Both the position numbers and the translations under genes were made by a program. Of a DNA stretch of 64,000 nucleotides, positions 52,321 to 61,147 are shown piece by piece. Under the pieces are notes generated by a model. It did not search any database, was not told the origin of the DNA, and worked only from the letters and a program-made list of their open reading frames with translations. Source of the DNA: ZC4RG29 sp964521255 (GTDB lineage: Bacteria > Bacteroidota > Bacteroidia > Cytophagales > Cyclobacteriaceae); assembly GCA_964521255.1 (NCBI GenBank), contig CAZFRM010000016.1, positions 62,001 through 126,000 on the forward strand. The letters run 5' to 3'. Numbering within the stretch: position 1 is the stretch's first letter; each line of letters begins with the position of its first letter.

Positions 52321-53169
52321 ATGAAAACCTTACTTATTGTTTTATTATTTATCGTTAGTGTTACTGCAGAAGGGCAAGTTCAAACTCCCGCAGCGAGCCC
52401 TGCCGGATCAGTATTTGCTGTTGTTGGCCTTACTGATGTTAAGGTTAACTACTCACGCCCCAGTGTAAAAGGCAGAAAAATTTTCGGCGCCGATGAAAGT
52501 GTTCTTGTGCCCTACGGAAAAATTTGGCGCACAGGGGCAAACAATGGTACGACAATTTCTTTTTCTGATGATGTCAAAGTCGAAGGAATCAGCGTTCCAA
52601 AAGGCGAATATCTTATCCTCACCTGGCCCGGTGCAACTGAATGGACCGTATCGCTTTATAAAGATGTTTCTCTTGGCGGCAATGTAGGCGGCTACGATAA
52701 ATCAAAAGAAGCAGCAAATTTCAAAGTGAAGCCTGAAAAGTTAGCAGAGAAAGTTGAAACACTTACGGTTAACATCGGCGACATTTCAGATGACAGTAAA
52801 AATGCTAAAGTTCAAATCGCATGGGAAAATACTTCGGTGAAGTTCGGCGTCACCGTTGATTATGATGCGAAAGTAATGGAATCAATCAAACAAGGAACGA
52901 GCATTAATCCATACAACTATTTCCAGGCCGCTGTATATTATCTTGAAAACGGTAAAGATTTAAATCAGGCATTGACATGGATTAACAAAGCTGAGGAAGC
53001 TAATCCTGATGCATACTGGATATCGTATCAAAAAGCAAAAATACAAAAGGCACTTGGTGATAAGGCTGGAGCAAAAGCAACCGCTACCTCTTCACTGGAG
53101 TCAGCTAAGAAAGCAAGCAATCGCGATTATCAGAAAATGAATGAGGAGTTACTCACTTCATTGAAGTAG
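52321..53169 (+). CDS. DUF2911 domain protein with TPR-like C-terminus, secreted
   Basis: 282 aa with a signal peptide (to about residue 19, VTAEGQ). The DUF2911 core (about 25-170) shows VKVNYSRPSVKGRKIFGADE, VPYGKIWRTGANNGTTISFS and GEYLILTWPGATEWTVSLYK. A C-terminal helical part (about 195-282) contains a TPR-like pair (NYFQAAVYYLENGKDLNQAL, WISYQKAKIQKALGDKAGAK). It is a periplasmic protein of unknown function, common in Bacteroidota. A strong terminator follows. Confidence 0.9.
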   Translation: MKTLLIVLLFIVSVTAEGQVQTPAASPAGSVFAVVGLTDVKVNYSRPSVKGRKIFGADESVLVPYGKIWRTGANNGTTISFSDDVKVEGISVPKGEYLILTWPGATEWTVSLYKDVSLGGNVGGYDKSKEAANFKVKPEKLAEKVETLTVNIGDISDDSKNAKVQIAWENTSVKFGVTVDYDAKVMESIKQGTSINPYNYFQAAVYYLENGKDLNQALTWINKAEEANPDAYWISYQKAKIQKALGDKAGAKATATSSLESAKKASNRDYQKMNEELLTSLK

Positions 53170-53192
53170 TCTTCAATAAAATAATATCAGGG

Positions 53193-53223
53193 AAAGCCAT
53201 CCATGTTGTGGATGGCTTTTTTA
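53193..53223 (+). terminator. Terminator after the DUF2911 gene
   Basis: AAAGCCATCCA, loop TGTTG, then TGGATGGCTTT followed by TTTTA; an 11-bp perfect stem. Confidence 0.93.
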
Positions 53224-53263
53224 TTGGTAGATTTAATTGGAAACTTTAGGACTACCTCTTACT

Positions 53264-54478
53264 ATGACAAAGCTCGTCTTAATGGCAGCCACATTGGCTA
53301 TTTCTATTTTTGCCAATGCTCAATCGGCATACCACCTTAATCTGACCGTTGACTCATTGGTGGCAAAAGAATCCTGGAACAATATCTCTTTTGATTTACC
53401 AAAGAATAAGCTCGGCCAGCTTCATGAATCTAAAGGAGAAAAAAATAACCTGGGAGTCTCATTGATAGAGGTCAATTCTGAAACCCTTGGCGTGAAGCAC
53501 ATTCACGTGCGAGGCAATACATCATCATACTTCAGGCGAAAGAGTCTTAACATCAGGTTAAATAAAAAGGCGCACTTCCATTCTTCCTCTGACACTTTTG
53601 CGCTAAAGAAATTTTACGCCATAAGCCTTAACATGGACAAGAATTACATCAGGAATAAAATCTCCTATGAAGTTCTTTCTCTTCAAAATGTTCCTGTTCC
53701 GGTAAATTGTTACTCAAATCTTAAGATCAACGGCGAATCAGAAGGACTATATATGATCTTCTACCCTCCCGATGAATATGCAATCAAAAAGTACAATGCC
53801 TCAATGGTCATTCGCCGTGGTTATCAGGGATCAATGGATAAGGTCTATGAAAAAAATCTTAGCAAAGACAAAATACTTGAAATCAAACAAAATTTCAAAT
53901 CACTGTATAAGGTGACGTTAAGGAATTCTACAGGTGGACAACTTCATTCCGAGCTATCGAAACACTTAAATCTTGAGAGTTATTTTAGCTGGCTGGCTTT
54001 TAATCATCTCTTTCAAAATGGCGATTACACTGATGAAGTATATTTTATATGGAACACTCAAAATGAAAAGTTTGACATTATTCCATGGGATCTCGATGAT
54101 ATTTTGCGTAACGCACCCCATGAAGGTTATCAAAAAAGAGATTTAGTACTGGAAAATAAACTTATCTTTTCGTTTGAAGATAAACTGGACGTAGCCATTG
54201 CAAATGATCCCTTTCTCTATAAAGAGTATTTAAAATGTTACGGTAGGCTATTGGATAAATTGACACCAGAAGTGTTTGGGGAAATCCTTAACAATATTTT
54301 CCAGGAAGTTTACATTTACTTTCAGCACGACGAAATTATTTCTCAATCAAAATTTGATCAATATGGCTTGACCAATCTGGATAATCTAAAGCTTGATCTG
54401 AATAATATCTATGAAAGCATCAACAACCGGGCAATGGTGTTGCGTCGCCAAATGGAAACTCAACTTGAGCAATTATAA
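53264..54478 (+). CDS. CotH-like kinase family protein, secreted
   Basis: 404 aa from the ATG at 53264, which begins a signal peptide (MTKLVLMAATLAISIFANAQ); a TTG nine codons upstream is rejected. CotH motifs: IHVRGNTSSYFRRKSLNIRL, NMDKNYIRNKISYEVL, NGESEGLYMIFYPPDEYAIK and FDIIPWDLDDILRN with the metal-binding Asp residues. The CotH family phosphorylates secreted or cell-surface proteins; it was first known from spore coats, but this organism is not a spore former. The target is unknown. It converges with the amidohydrolase gene at one base distance. Confidence 0.85.
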   Translation: MTKLVLMAATLAISIFANAQSAYHLNLTVDSLVAKESWNNISFDLPKNKLGQLHESKGEKNNLGVSLIEVNSETLGVKHIHVRGNTSSYFRRKSLNIRLNKKAHFHSSSDTFALKKFYAISLNMDKNYIRNKISYEVLSLQNVPVPVNCYSNLKINGESEGLYMIFYPPDEYAIKKYNASMVIRRGYQGSMDKVYEKNLSKDKILEIKQNFKSLYKVTLRNSTGGQLHSELSKHLNLESYFSWLAFNHLFQNGDYTDEVYFIWNTQNEKFDIIPWDLDDILRNAPHEGYQKRDLVLENKLIFSFEDKLDVAIANDPFLYKEYLKCYGRLLDKLTPEVFGEILNNIFQEVYIYFQHDEIISQSKFDQYGLTNLDNLKLDLNNIYESINNRAMVLRRQMETQLEQL

Positions 54479-54479
54479 T

Positions 54480-56189
54480 TTATTTAGTAAAGACGACCTT
54501 ACCACCAACAATTGTACTCATAACTTCAGTGGATAAAATCTCATTTTCAGGTATAGTCATTATATCCTTTGAGAAGATGGTGAAATCAGCAAGCTTACCT
54601 GGTTCGATAGAACCTTTTATATTTTCTTCAAAAGCGCCATACGCTGCATCATAGGTGTAAGAACGTAAAGCCTCCTCGCGCGTCATCTTTTGATCGGCTT
54701 CGTAACCACCGGCCGGTTCACCTTTTAATGTTTTTCTTGTGACCGATGCATAAAAGCATGCAAGTGGATTTATGGGTTCAACAGGCGTATCTGTTCCATT
54801 AACAATCTTTGCACCCGACTGCAAAAGTTTTTGCCATACATATGCGCCTTCTTTAATTCGCTGCTCCCCTAACCTCTCAATTGCCCAGGGCCTATCGGAT
54901 GACATGTGTATGGCTTGCATCGCAGGTATCACATTTAATTTTCCAAAGCGAGGAATATCATCCGGATGAATATGTTGGGCATGTTCAATACGAAATCTGT
55001 GGTTAACAGCTTTTTCGCCAACTTCATTAAACGCCTTTTCGTAGCAATTCATCACTTCGCGATTTGCGCGATCACCAATAGCATGAGAACAAACCTGGAA
55101 ACCATGCTGTAATGCCAAACGTGAAGTTTTCAATACGGTATCCATCGGCAGCGTTTCGTGACCGTAATGACCGGGTTGATCGCTGTAAGGCTTCAACAAC
55201 CAGGCCCCACGTGATCCCAATGCTCCATCACAATTTAATTTTATAGAACGAATAGTTAACAGGTGCATGCTGTCAATTTCGGGGCCGCGCTTTAACCATT
55301 CATAGATAAGATCGCGATCAGAACCTGTAAGCATCACATAAAGTCGTTCTGTTAATTTTCCCTGTTTCTTAAATTCACGATACAATTGAATGTCTTCACG
55401 CGTCGCACCGGCATCATGAAAACTTGTTATACCATTTTTATGACACGCTTTTATTGCCAATTGTATCGCTTGTTGCTTTCGCTCTTTGGAATTTTTAGGA
55501 ATATGTTTTTCAATTAGCTCTTGTGCCCGTTCATTAAAAATTCCCGTTGGATTGCCTAAACGATCACGAACAATTTCTCCACCTTCCACCATGTCAACCG
55601 TCAGTTTCTCCCTTGATAATGCATTTACACCTGCAAGTTCCATGGCTTTAGTATTGACAAGGCTCATGTGTCCACTGGCATGCGTAAGATAAACAGGGTT
55701 ATCTGGTGAAACAGCGCTAATCTCATCATGTGTTGGAAAACCATTTACCATTTTCTTAGGTTTGGGATCCCACTTGTCCTGATGCCATCCCCGGCCAATA
55801 ATCCATTGCCCGGGAGCCGCACGTTCGACCGCCTCTTTCACTTTGGCAATTACAAGATCATAACTTGTAACATTCATGAGATCAAGATTCAATTCATTAA
55901 GGCCGAGGCCCATAAAATGACCATGCCCCTCAATGAAACCTGGTGTCATTGTTTTTCCTTCGAGATTGAGTACAGTAGTATTCTTGCCGATGTATCCTTC
56001 AGCTTCTTTCCGGGTTCCAGTGAATATGATTTTGTCATCCCTGACAGCGACAGCCTCTACCGTTGGCATGCGAGGGTTAACCGTATAAATAGTTCCGCCT
56101 TGTATGACAAGACCTGCTGCTGGCTTCCTTCCATTGCAAGATGAAATAAAAATGGTGAGAAGGACCAAGATGAATAATCTAACCAGCAT
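54480..56189 (-). CDS. YtcJ-like amidohydrolase, lipoprotein
   Basis: 569 aa. The lipobox ISSC puts the lipidated Cys at about residue 18. The amidohydrolase fold is marked by MTPGFIEGHGHFMGLG (metal-binding His pair), THASGHMSLVN, TSFHDAGATRED, CSHAIGDRANREVMN and NGTDTPVEPINP. The layout is the YtcJ/DUF amidohydrolase_3 type, which hydrolyses amides or N-formyl groups with metal ions. Its export by lipidation is notable because many YtcJ homologues are cytosolic. The substrate is not known. Confidence 0.9.
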   Translation of the reverse strand: MLVRLFILVLLTIFISSCNGRKPAAGLVIQGGTIYTVNPRMPTVEAVAVRDDKIIFTGTRKEAEGYIGKNTTVLNLEGKTMTPGFIEGHGHFMGLGLNELNLDLMNVTSYDLVIAKVKEAVERAAPGQWIIGRGWHQDKWDPKPKKMVNGFPTHDEISAVSPDNPVYLTHASGHMSLVNTKAMELAGVNALSREKLTVDMVEGGEIVRDRLGNPTGIFNERAQELIEKHIPKNSKERKQQAIQLAIKACHKNGITSFHDAGATREDIQLYREFKKQGKLTERLYVMLTGSDRDLIYEWLKRGPEIDSMHLLTIRSIKLNCDGALGSRGAWLLKPYSDQPGHYGHETLPMDTVLKTSRLALQHGFQVCSHAIGDRANREVMNCYEKAFNEVGEKAVNHRFRIEHAQHIHPDDIPRFGKLNVIPAMQAIHMSSDRPWAIERLGEQRIKEGAYVWQKLLQSGAKIVNGTDTPVEPINPLACFYASVTRKTLKGEPAGGYEADQKMTREEALRSYTYDAAYGAFEENIKGSIEPGKLADFTIFSKDIMTIPENEILSTEVMSTIVGGKVVFTK

Positions 56190-56255
56190 TCAGTGAAAAC
56201 TTAAGACGGCAAAGTAAACCGATGGTAATCAAATAGCAAATGAACGGTCTCTTCA

Positions 56256-56355
56256 ATTAAGGGTATCGTCTAAAAACCTCCTCTGTCCTTCTCTATTGGA
56301 GAAGGGAAGGGATGAGGCCCAAATAAAAAAATAGTTTTTAGACGATACCCTTAAT
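56256..56355. mobile_element. 100-bp element with perfect 22-bp terminal inverted repeats
   Basis: The ends are ATTAAGGGTATCGTCTAAAA (first 20 of 22) and the exact complement. Between them lies a nested hairpin, CCTTCTCTATTGGAGAAGG, of the family E type, followed by GGATGAGGCCC and an A-rich stretch. No coding capacity. The ends begin at a TTAA-containing word on both sides. It looks like a miniature inverted-repeat element, or a folded 3' structure, in the spacer before the gene at 56442. Confidence 0.7.
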
Positions 56356-56441
56356 AGTAAAAATTAATAACGCATGTACGTCTGTGCTTCATTTTGATAA
56401 TGATTGTTAGCAACATTAAGTAATTTGGCAGAAAAACATTT

Positions 56442-57149
56442 ATGAGATTGCGCCTGATTGCTCTATTAACGCTGATATCATCGGTTTCTTTTGCCCAGGA
56501 ATTCGGATTATCATTTTCTTATTTCCTGCCAAAGAATGGCTACTTCTCCACTCCCATTAGTCCATTTTCCATTCGTGGCGTGGGTGTTGACATCACTCCT
56601 TTTCTTGCCCTTGAAACGGGAGCATCATTGTACAGAATGTCGGGACTGAATATGAAAGATCTTCCATTTGAAAGTAATGCACCACTTGTTGGTCCAAATT
56701 TTACAATTTTCATTCCGGCTGAACTCGTCATTCAGTTGAAAGGCTCATCCGTTGAGTTCGATATAAAAGGCGGAGGTTTTTTCTTCTACGGATTTGATCA
56801 GAAAATAAATTATGGCAACATGGATCGCGCATTGCGTGAATTAGAAAACTGGCAGGTCACAAATTCCGAATTCACGTTTGAAAACAAACCTGGTTTTGGA
56901 TACCACGGAGGAGTTGAACTTACAGTCTATGTCACCGGGCAAGTAGGTGTCTCACTGGAATGCAACTACCTTGTAGGACAATCCAAGTTTCCACTCAAAG
57001 GAAGTTATACGGGCGGTGACAATGATCTTGAAACGAAAACGGTGGAGTATGAAAACGCCAAGATTGATTTGACAGGATTGGAATTTTCCATTGGACTAAT
57101 TTTCAGTTCCGGAAGTAATGCGCCAAAAAAACCAAAGCGAAGAAAATAA
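56442..57149 (+). CDS. Secreted beta-rich protein of unknown function
   Basis: 235 aa with a signal peptide (to SVSFAQ, about residue 19). Beta-strand patterns (GVGVDITPFLALETGASLYR, AELVIQLKGSSVEFDIKGGG, TGQVGVSLECNYLVGQSKF) suggest a small outer-membrane barrel. The C-terminus is unusually basic (KKPKRRK). I do not recognise a named family. It stands alone between an inverted-repeat element and a family F repeat. Confidence 0.7.
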   Translation: MRLRLIALLTLISSVSFAQEFGLSFSYFLPKNGYFSTPISPFSIRGVGVDITPFLALETGASLYRMSGLNMKDLPFESNAPLVGPNFTIFIPAELVIQLKGSSVEFDIKGGGFFFYGFDQKINYGNMDRALRELENWQVTNSEFTFENKPGFGYHGGVELTVYVTGQVGVSLECNYLVGQSKFPLKGSYTGGDNDLETKTVEYENAKIDLTGLEFSIGLIFSSGSNAPKKPKRRK

Positions 57150-57153
57150 TTTC

Positions 57154-57189
57154 AATTAGCCAATTAACGATTAGCAGATTAGCCAATTG
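57154..57189. repeat. Intergenic repeat, family F (second copy)
   Basis: AATTAGCCAATTAACGATTA then GCAGATTAGCCAATTG; it shares the ATTAGCCAAT word with the copy at 38193-38262. Confidence 0.65.
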
Positions 57190-57206
57190 AAAATCACCAA
57201 TGTAAT

Positions 57207-58574
57207 TTATGGTGTGGTGATTTGTACATCTCCATTAACATATTTGATTACATCAGCTTGCCTTCCTGCAGATATCAAATCCTCGCAAACTTGTTCTGCT
57301 TTGCGCTGATCAGAAAATGGGCCAAGTAAAAAAGTTGGTTCCTGGTTTTCTTCATTTACAATTTCAAGTCCATAGAACGAGTCGATCATATTTGAAACTG
57401 TCGATTGATCAGCGTCTTTATCGTATTCGGGAACAATCACCGCTACTTTATACTGTGTTAAAGAGTCGGTTGGAATTGAAACTATTTCAGAAACGTTCAC
57501 ATTATGTTTACCATACAACTTCCGCGAATCAGACAAAAAAGTTTTATAAGCTAATTTAGAGGCTTCTCCTTTTATAAAAGCTGTTGTATCTTTTTCAAAG
57601 GCTGATGTTGGTAAAATGAAATAGTCTTTGTTTGCATCTTCTGTCCGGTAAACCCATTGTAAAAAATATCCGGCAGAATCAATTGTGGTAACTATGCTGT
57701 CGGGTTTATAGCGTATCTTCTCCAATTCTACATACGCCATTGCTCCTCCATCCGTGTACTGCTTGCGTTGTCCCGAAACAAAATTACCCAGTGAATAAAC
57801 TACCAGTTGATTTTTTTCCTTTCTCCACTCCATTGGTTGCAACACGTGCGGATGTGAACCGATAACGAGATCCACATTTTTCCTAAATAAAAATTCAGCA
57901 AGATCAATTTGATTTTTCCTGGGAAGATTTTCATACTCGGTGCCCCAGTGAACAAATGCAATGATCACATCGGGGTTATTTTTCTTAGCTGCAAGAATAT
58001 CTTTTGCCATCAACGCTGTATCAATAGGATTGACAATTACAGGTGAAGGAACAGGAATACCATTTGTGCCATAGGTGTAATTCAATAAGGCAATGGAGAA
58101 TCCATTTTTCATTAACATCAACGGATAATTGTTAAGCCGGTCCGTTGCACCAACAAAAGTGCCGGTATGTGGAATTTGCAAACTGTCCAGCACTGCTATC
58201 GTACGCTCTACTCCTTTTCGTCCCCGGTCAACGGAATGGTTATTGGCCGTAACCAATACATCGAAGCCGACTTCTTTTAGCGTCACTGCCAGTTCATCCG
58301 GTGAACTGAACTGTGGGTAGCCTTTAAAGGGAGGTCCGGCGAGCGTTACCTCAAGATTCCCAATGGCAATATCAGCCGATTCGATATACGGTTTTACAAA
58401 TTGAAAGCAAGATTGGTAATCATACTTATCAGATTTCTTATCATAGGCAGAGGCAATTTGTGAGTCGTGGCCCATAATGTCTCCTGCAAAAAGAAGGGAA
58501 ATACGCGTTGTGTCTTGCGCTTTCAAATGCAGACAAAAAGTGCAGAACAAAAAAAGTAGTAAAAGTTTTCTCAT
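57207..58574 (-). CDS. CapA-type metallophosphatase-fold protein with C-terminal SPOR-like domain
   Basis: 455 aa from the ATG at 58574, which begins a compact signal peptide (MRKLLLLFLFCTFCLHLKAQ); a start at 58607 would add 11 residues and run into a family-A repeat, so it is rejected. The CapA core shows GDIMGH (31-36), VLVTANNHSVDRG, IAFVHWGTEYEN and VIGSHPHVLQPMEW. The last 44 residues (FLLGPFSDQRKAEQVCEDLI) look like a SPOR peptidoglycan-binding domain, an uncommon fusion. CapA proteins act in poly-gamma-glutamate or other surface polymer synthesis. Confidence 0.87.
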   Translation of the reverse strand: MRKLLLLFLFCTFCLHLKAQDTTRISLLFAGDIMGHDSQIASAYDKKSDKYDYQSCFQFVKPYIESADIAIGNLEVTLAGPPFKGYPQFSSPDELAVTLKEVGFDVLVTANNHSVDRGRKGVERTIAVLDSLQIPHTGTFVGATDRLNNYPLMLMKNGFSIALLNYTYGTNGIPVPSPVIVNPIDTALMAKDILAAKKNNPDVIIAFVHWGTEYENLPRKNQIDLAEFLFRKNVDLVIGSHPHVLQPMEWRKEKNQLVVYSLGNFVSGQRKQYTDGGAMAYVELEKIRYKPDSIVTTIDSAGYFLQWVYRTEDANKDYFILPTSAFEKDTTAFIKGEASKLAYKTFLSDSRKLYGKHNVNVSEIVSIPTDSLTQYKVAVIVPEYDKDADQSTVSNMIDSFYGLEIVNEENQEPTFLLGPFSDQRKAEQVCEDLISAGRQADVIKYVNGDVQITTP

Positions 58575-58591
58575 AAAATGTTTCTTAATGT

Positions 58592-58660
58592 ATCTCCCGC
58601 AGATCACGCAGATAATCGCAGATAAATTCAGATTTAATTTCTGCGCAATCTGCGGAAAAG
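58592..58660. repeat. Intergenic palindrome, family A (copy 3)
   Basis: TCTCCCGCAGATCACGCAGA and TAATCGCAGATAAATTCAGA, then the inverted arm TTTCTGCGCAATCTGCGG. Diverged from the copies at 2221 and 2332 but of the same words. Confidence 0.8.
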
Positions 58661-58680
58661 AAAATTCGTACCTCCTACCT

Positions 58681-59316
58681 TCACACAGCCATTATCCTGT
58701 CTTCCGCTATCACGTAAACCCTATCCTCCTTTTGAGGTCTGATTCTTGCCATTCCGGTAAATGCACCAAACGCAGGAAGAAATCCCTGTTGTTTTCCAAA
58801 ATAAAAGCAAGGTAATGTCATAGCTTGCTTGCCTTTGCCCAACATTTGAACACCGGGATGAACGTGGCCCGCTAAATTGTATTCATCAGCGCCGATATTT
58901 TCTTCGGGATGATGCGTAAATAAAAATGGACCAATCTTCAAGCGATCATAAACTTTAATCCCCTTCCGTTCATATTGAAGGCTACTCATAATATCATGAT
59001 TGCCTAAAACCAATTCAAAAGACACGCCAGGAAAATGATTGATCAGCTCTCCGAATTCTTCCCACGCTGCATTATAATGACTGTGAAATAAATCTCCCAA
59101 ACAGATCAGCCGTTCAGGCTTTGTAAGGTTGATCAAATCGACAAGTGATTCGAGGTTCTCCTGGTTGGCCTTAACAGGAACAGGTATGCCCGACCTCCTA
59201 AAGTGACTTATCTTACCCAAATGAAGATCGGCCAGCAACATCATTTTCCTGGAACGCCAGTAAATTATCCGTTGCGGGTCTAATGTGAGTTCCTCTCCTG
59301 CTACAGCTATAGTCAT
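58681..59316 (-). CDS. pdeM: Ligase-associated DNA damage response endonuclease PdeM
   Basis: 211 aa from the ATG at 59316; an ATG nine codons upstream is open but adds a hydrophobic run unlike relatives. The metallophosphoesterase motifs are LLADLHLGKISHFRRSG, CLGDLFHSHYN, LVLGNHD and NLAGHVHPGVQ, in the order seen in PdeM. Other proteins of that repair module (ligase, helicase, exonuclease) are not in the window, so the gene stands alone. It should act on DNA as a metal-dependent nuclease. Confidence 0.9.
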   Translation of the reverse strand: MTIAVAGEELTLDPQRIIYWRSRKMMLLADLHLGKISHFRRSGIPVPVKANQENLESLVDLINLTKPERLICLGDLFHSHYNAAWEEFGELINHFPGVSFELVLGNHDIMSSLQYERKGIKVYDRLKIGPFLFTHHPEENIGADEYNLAGHVHPGVQMLGKGKQAMTLPCFYFGKQQGFLPAFGAFTGMARIRPQKEDRVYVIAEDRIMAV

Positions 59317-59517
59317 CTGCAAAAAAATGGCAATTCCCGACAATGATAAAAAGACATTCGATCATAACAAAGCGGAAGAATTTGCTTCTGGTTTGCTGAA
59401 ATTTTAGTTATTAAAGTTATGATAATCAGTTACTTAATCATAAAACAGGTAAAAAGTTAACATACAGTTAACACTCCAAAGGCGAATTACAATTAGATTG
59501 CACGGCAATATAAACCT

Positions 59518-60930
59518 ATGTTCGAACTTGATCTCTCGCACACCATACTGCTAATTCTTTGCCTTGTTGCTGCCTGTGGTTTTGAATTTGTTAATGGCTT
59601 TCATGATACAGCCAATGCCGTTGCAACCGTGATCTATACTAATTCCCTAAAGCCCTGGGTTGCTGTTATTCTTTCCGGTTGTTTTAATTTCCTTGGCGTT
59701 TGGTTTGGCGGAATAGCTGTGGCAATTGGTATAGTGAATCTTCTTCCTGTTGAATCGCTCGTTGATCAGACCGTTGCACACAGTCTCGCTATGGTGATGG
59801 CGTTGCTGTTAAGCGCAATCTTTTGGAATCTCCTCACCTGGTATTTTGGTATCCCCTGCTCCAGCTCACATACATTAATAGGATCTATTCTCGGCGTTGG
59901 CGTAGCCTTTTCGTTAATTCCCGGTGCAACCGAAGCTGCTGTAAACTGGTCGAAAGCTGCGGATATTGGAATGTCACTTTTGATTTCTCCGCTTTTTGGT
60001 TTTTCGATGACCATCATATTGATGTTTATCATTCGAAGTCTCACGAAGAAAACTTCGTACGGTGACAGCCTGTTCAAAGAGCCGAAGAAGAATGCTCCAC
60101 CGCCAACATGGATCAGGGCTATCCTCATTCTTACCTGTACGAGCGTGAGCTTTTCACACGGCTCAAACGATGGTCAAAAAGGTGTTGGACTTGTTATGTT
60201 GATTCTCATTGGAATTGTACCTGCGTATTTCGCGCTGCAATCATCAATGAATCCTTCTTCATTAACCCCTCCACTTCAACGGATAGAACATGTTCTTAAT
60301 ACGATTAACGATTCTCCATTGTCAGCAACCGATAAGGACAAGCTTGCCCAATCAAAAGCGCTCACTGATAACCTGATGAACAAAATCTATGGTATCACCT
60401 CAGTTGAGGCCATTGCCAAAGAGGAACGGTTTCTCATCCGTAAAGATATTATGATCCTCAATCGTAATGTCAAAGATCTGCTTGGTATACCTGAAGTGAG
60501 TATAAGCGAACAAGCCCGTACGGAAATGCGTTCTAATCTTTCATCCATTCTAAAAATTACAGATTATTCACCCAAGTGGGTTATTCTGATGATTTCAATT
60601 TCACTGGGGTCTGGAACCATGATCGGTTGGAAGAGAATTGTAAAAACAGTTGGCGAAAAAATTGGAAAGGAACACCTTACCTATGCACAGGGCGCTTCCG
60701 CTGAAATAGTAACCGCCAGTACCATTGCCCTGTCAACAAGCCTGGGTCTTCCGGTAAGTACCACTCACGTTTTGTCGTCGGGAATTGCAGGAAGCATGGT
60801 GGCCAGTAAGGGGATAAAAAACTTACAGGCCGACACGGTACGCAACATTCTTCTTGCCTGGTTCCTTACCCTTCCGGTAGTGATGATCCTTGCCGGGACA
60901 TTGTTCCTGATCTTCAGGGCTATTCTTTGA
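59518..60930 (+). CDS. pitA: PitA-type inorganic phosphate transporter
   Basis: 470 aa, polytopic. The family signatures GFHDTANAVATVIYTNSL (near residue 27) and SFSHGSNDGQKGVGLV (near residue 213) are both present; they form the twin repeat of PiT carriers. A central cytosolic loop of about 110 residues separates the two halves. It moves phosphate (as metal-phosphate) with protons or sodium. It has no adjacent PhoU-like regulator. Confidence 0.94.
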   Translation: MFELDLSHTILLILCLVAACGFEFVNGFHDTANAVATVIYTNSLKPWVAVILSGCFNFLGVWFGGIAVAIGIVNLLPVESLVDQTVAHSLAMVMALLLSAIFWNLLTWYFGIPCSSSHTLIGSILGVGVAFSLIPGATEAAVNWSKAADIGMSLLISPLFGFSMTIILMFIIRSLTKKTSYGDSLFKEPKKNAPPPTWIRAILILTCTSVSFSHGSNDGQKGVGLVMLILIGIVPAYFALQSSMNPSSLTPPLQRIEHVLNTINDSPLSATDKDKLAQSKALTDNLMNKIYGITSVEAIAKEERFLIRKDIMILNRNVKDLLGIPEVSISEQARTEMRSNLSSILKITDYSPKWVILMISISLGSGTMIGWKRIVKTVGEKIGKEHLTYAQGASAEIVTASTIALSTSLGLPVSTTHVLSSGIAGSMVASKGIKNLQADTVRNILLAWFLTLPVVMILAGTLFLIFRAIL

Positions 60931-60958
60931 ATCATCTAATAGCGAAGAATCTCAGATG

Positions 60959-61065
60959 GTAGAGACGTAGTCTGTGTAGAGACGCAATGCATTGCGTCTC
61001 TACATATTACCTCCCATTGCATGGCGTCTCTACACATTACCTCCCATTGCATGGCGTCTCGACAG
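60959..61065. repeat. GTAGAGACG palindrome with two tandem 30-bp units
   Basis: A perfect 28-bp palindrome at 60976-61003 (left half GTAGAGACGCAATG) is preceded by GTAGAGACG at 60959 and followed by two direct 30-bp units (61006-61035 and 61036-61065) built on ATTACCTCCCATTGCATGGC. The units share the GCGTCTC core. The 14599-14626 palindrome is the same family with one variable base pair. Confidence 0.88.
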
Positions 61066-61147
61066 CACATTCCTGTCCTTCTTGTGGTAAGGATTTTAAC
61101 CTTAAACTTTAACCATTATCTTAGCATTCTTTTAACAATTCAATCGA

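Noticed and set aside
58575..58607. Longer start for the CapA-SPOR protein
   Set aside because: It would place extra residues before a clean signal peptide and overlaps a family A repeat.
60959..61065. Possible CRISPR array (two 30-bp direct units)
   Set aside because: The units are contiguous with no spacers, there are only two, no cas genes are near, and the word is shared with a palindromic repeat family.
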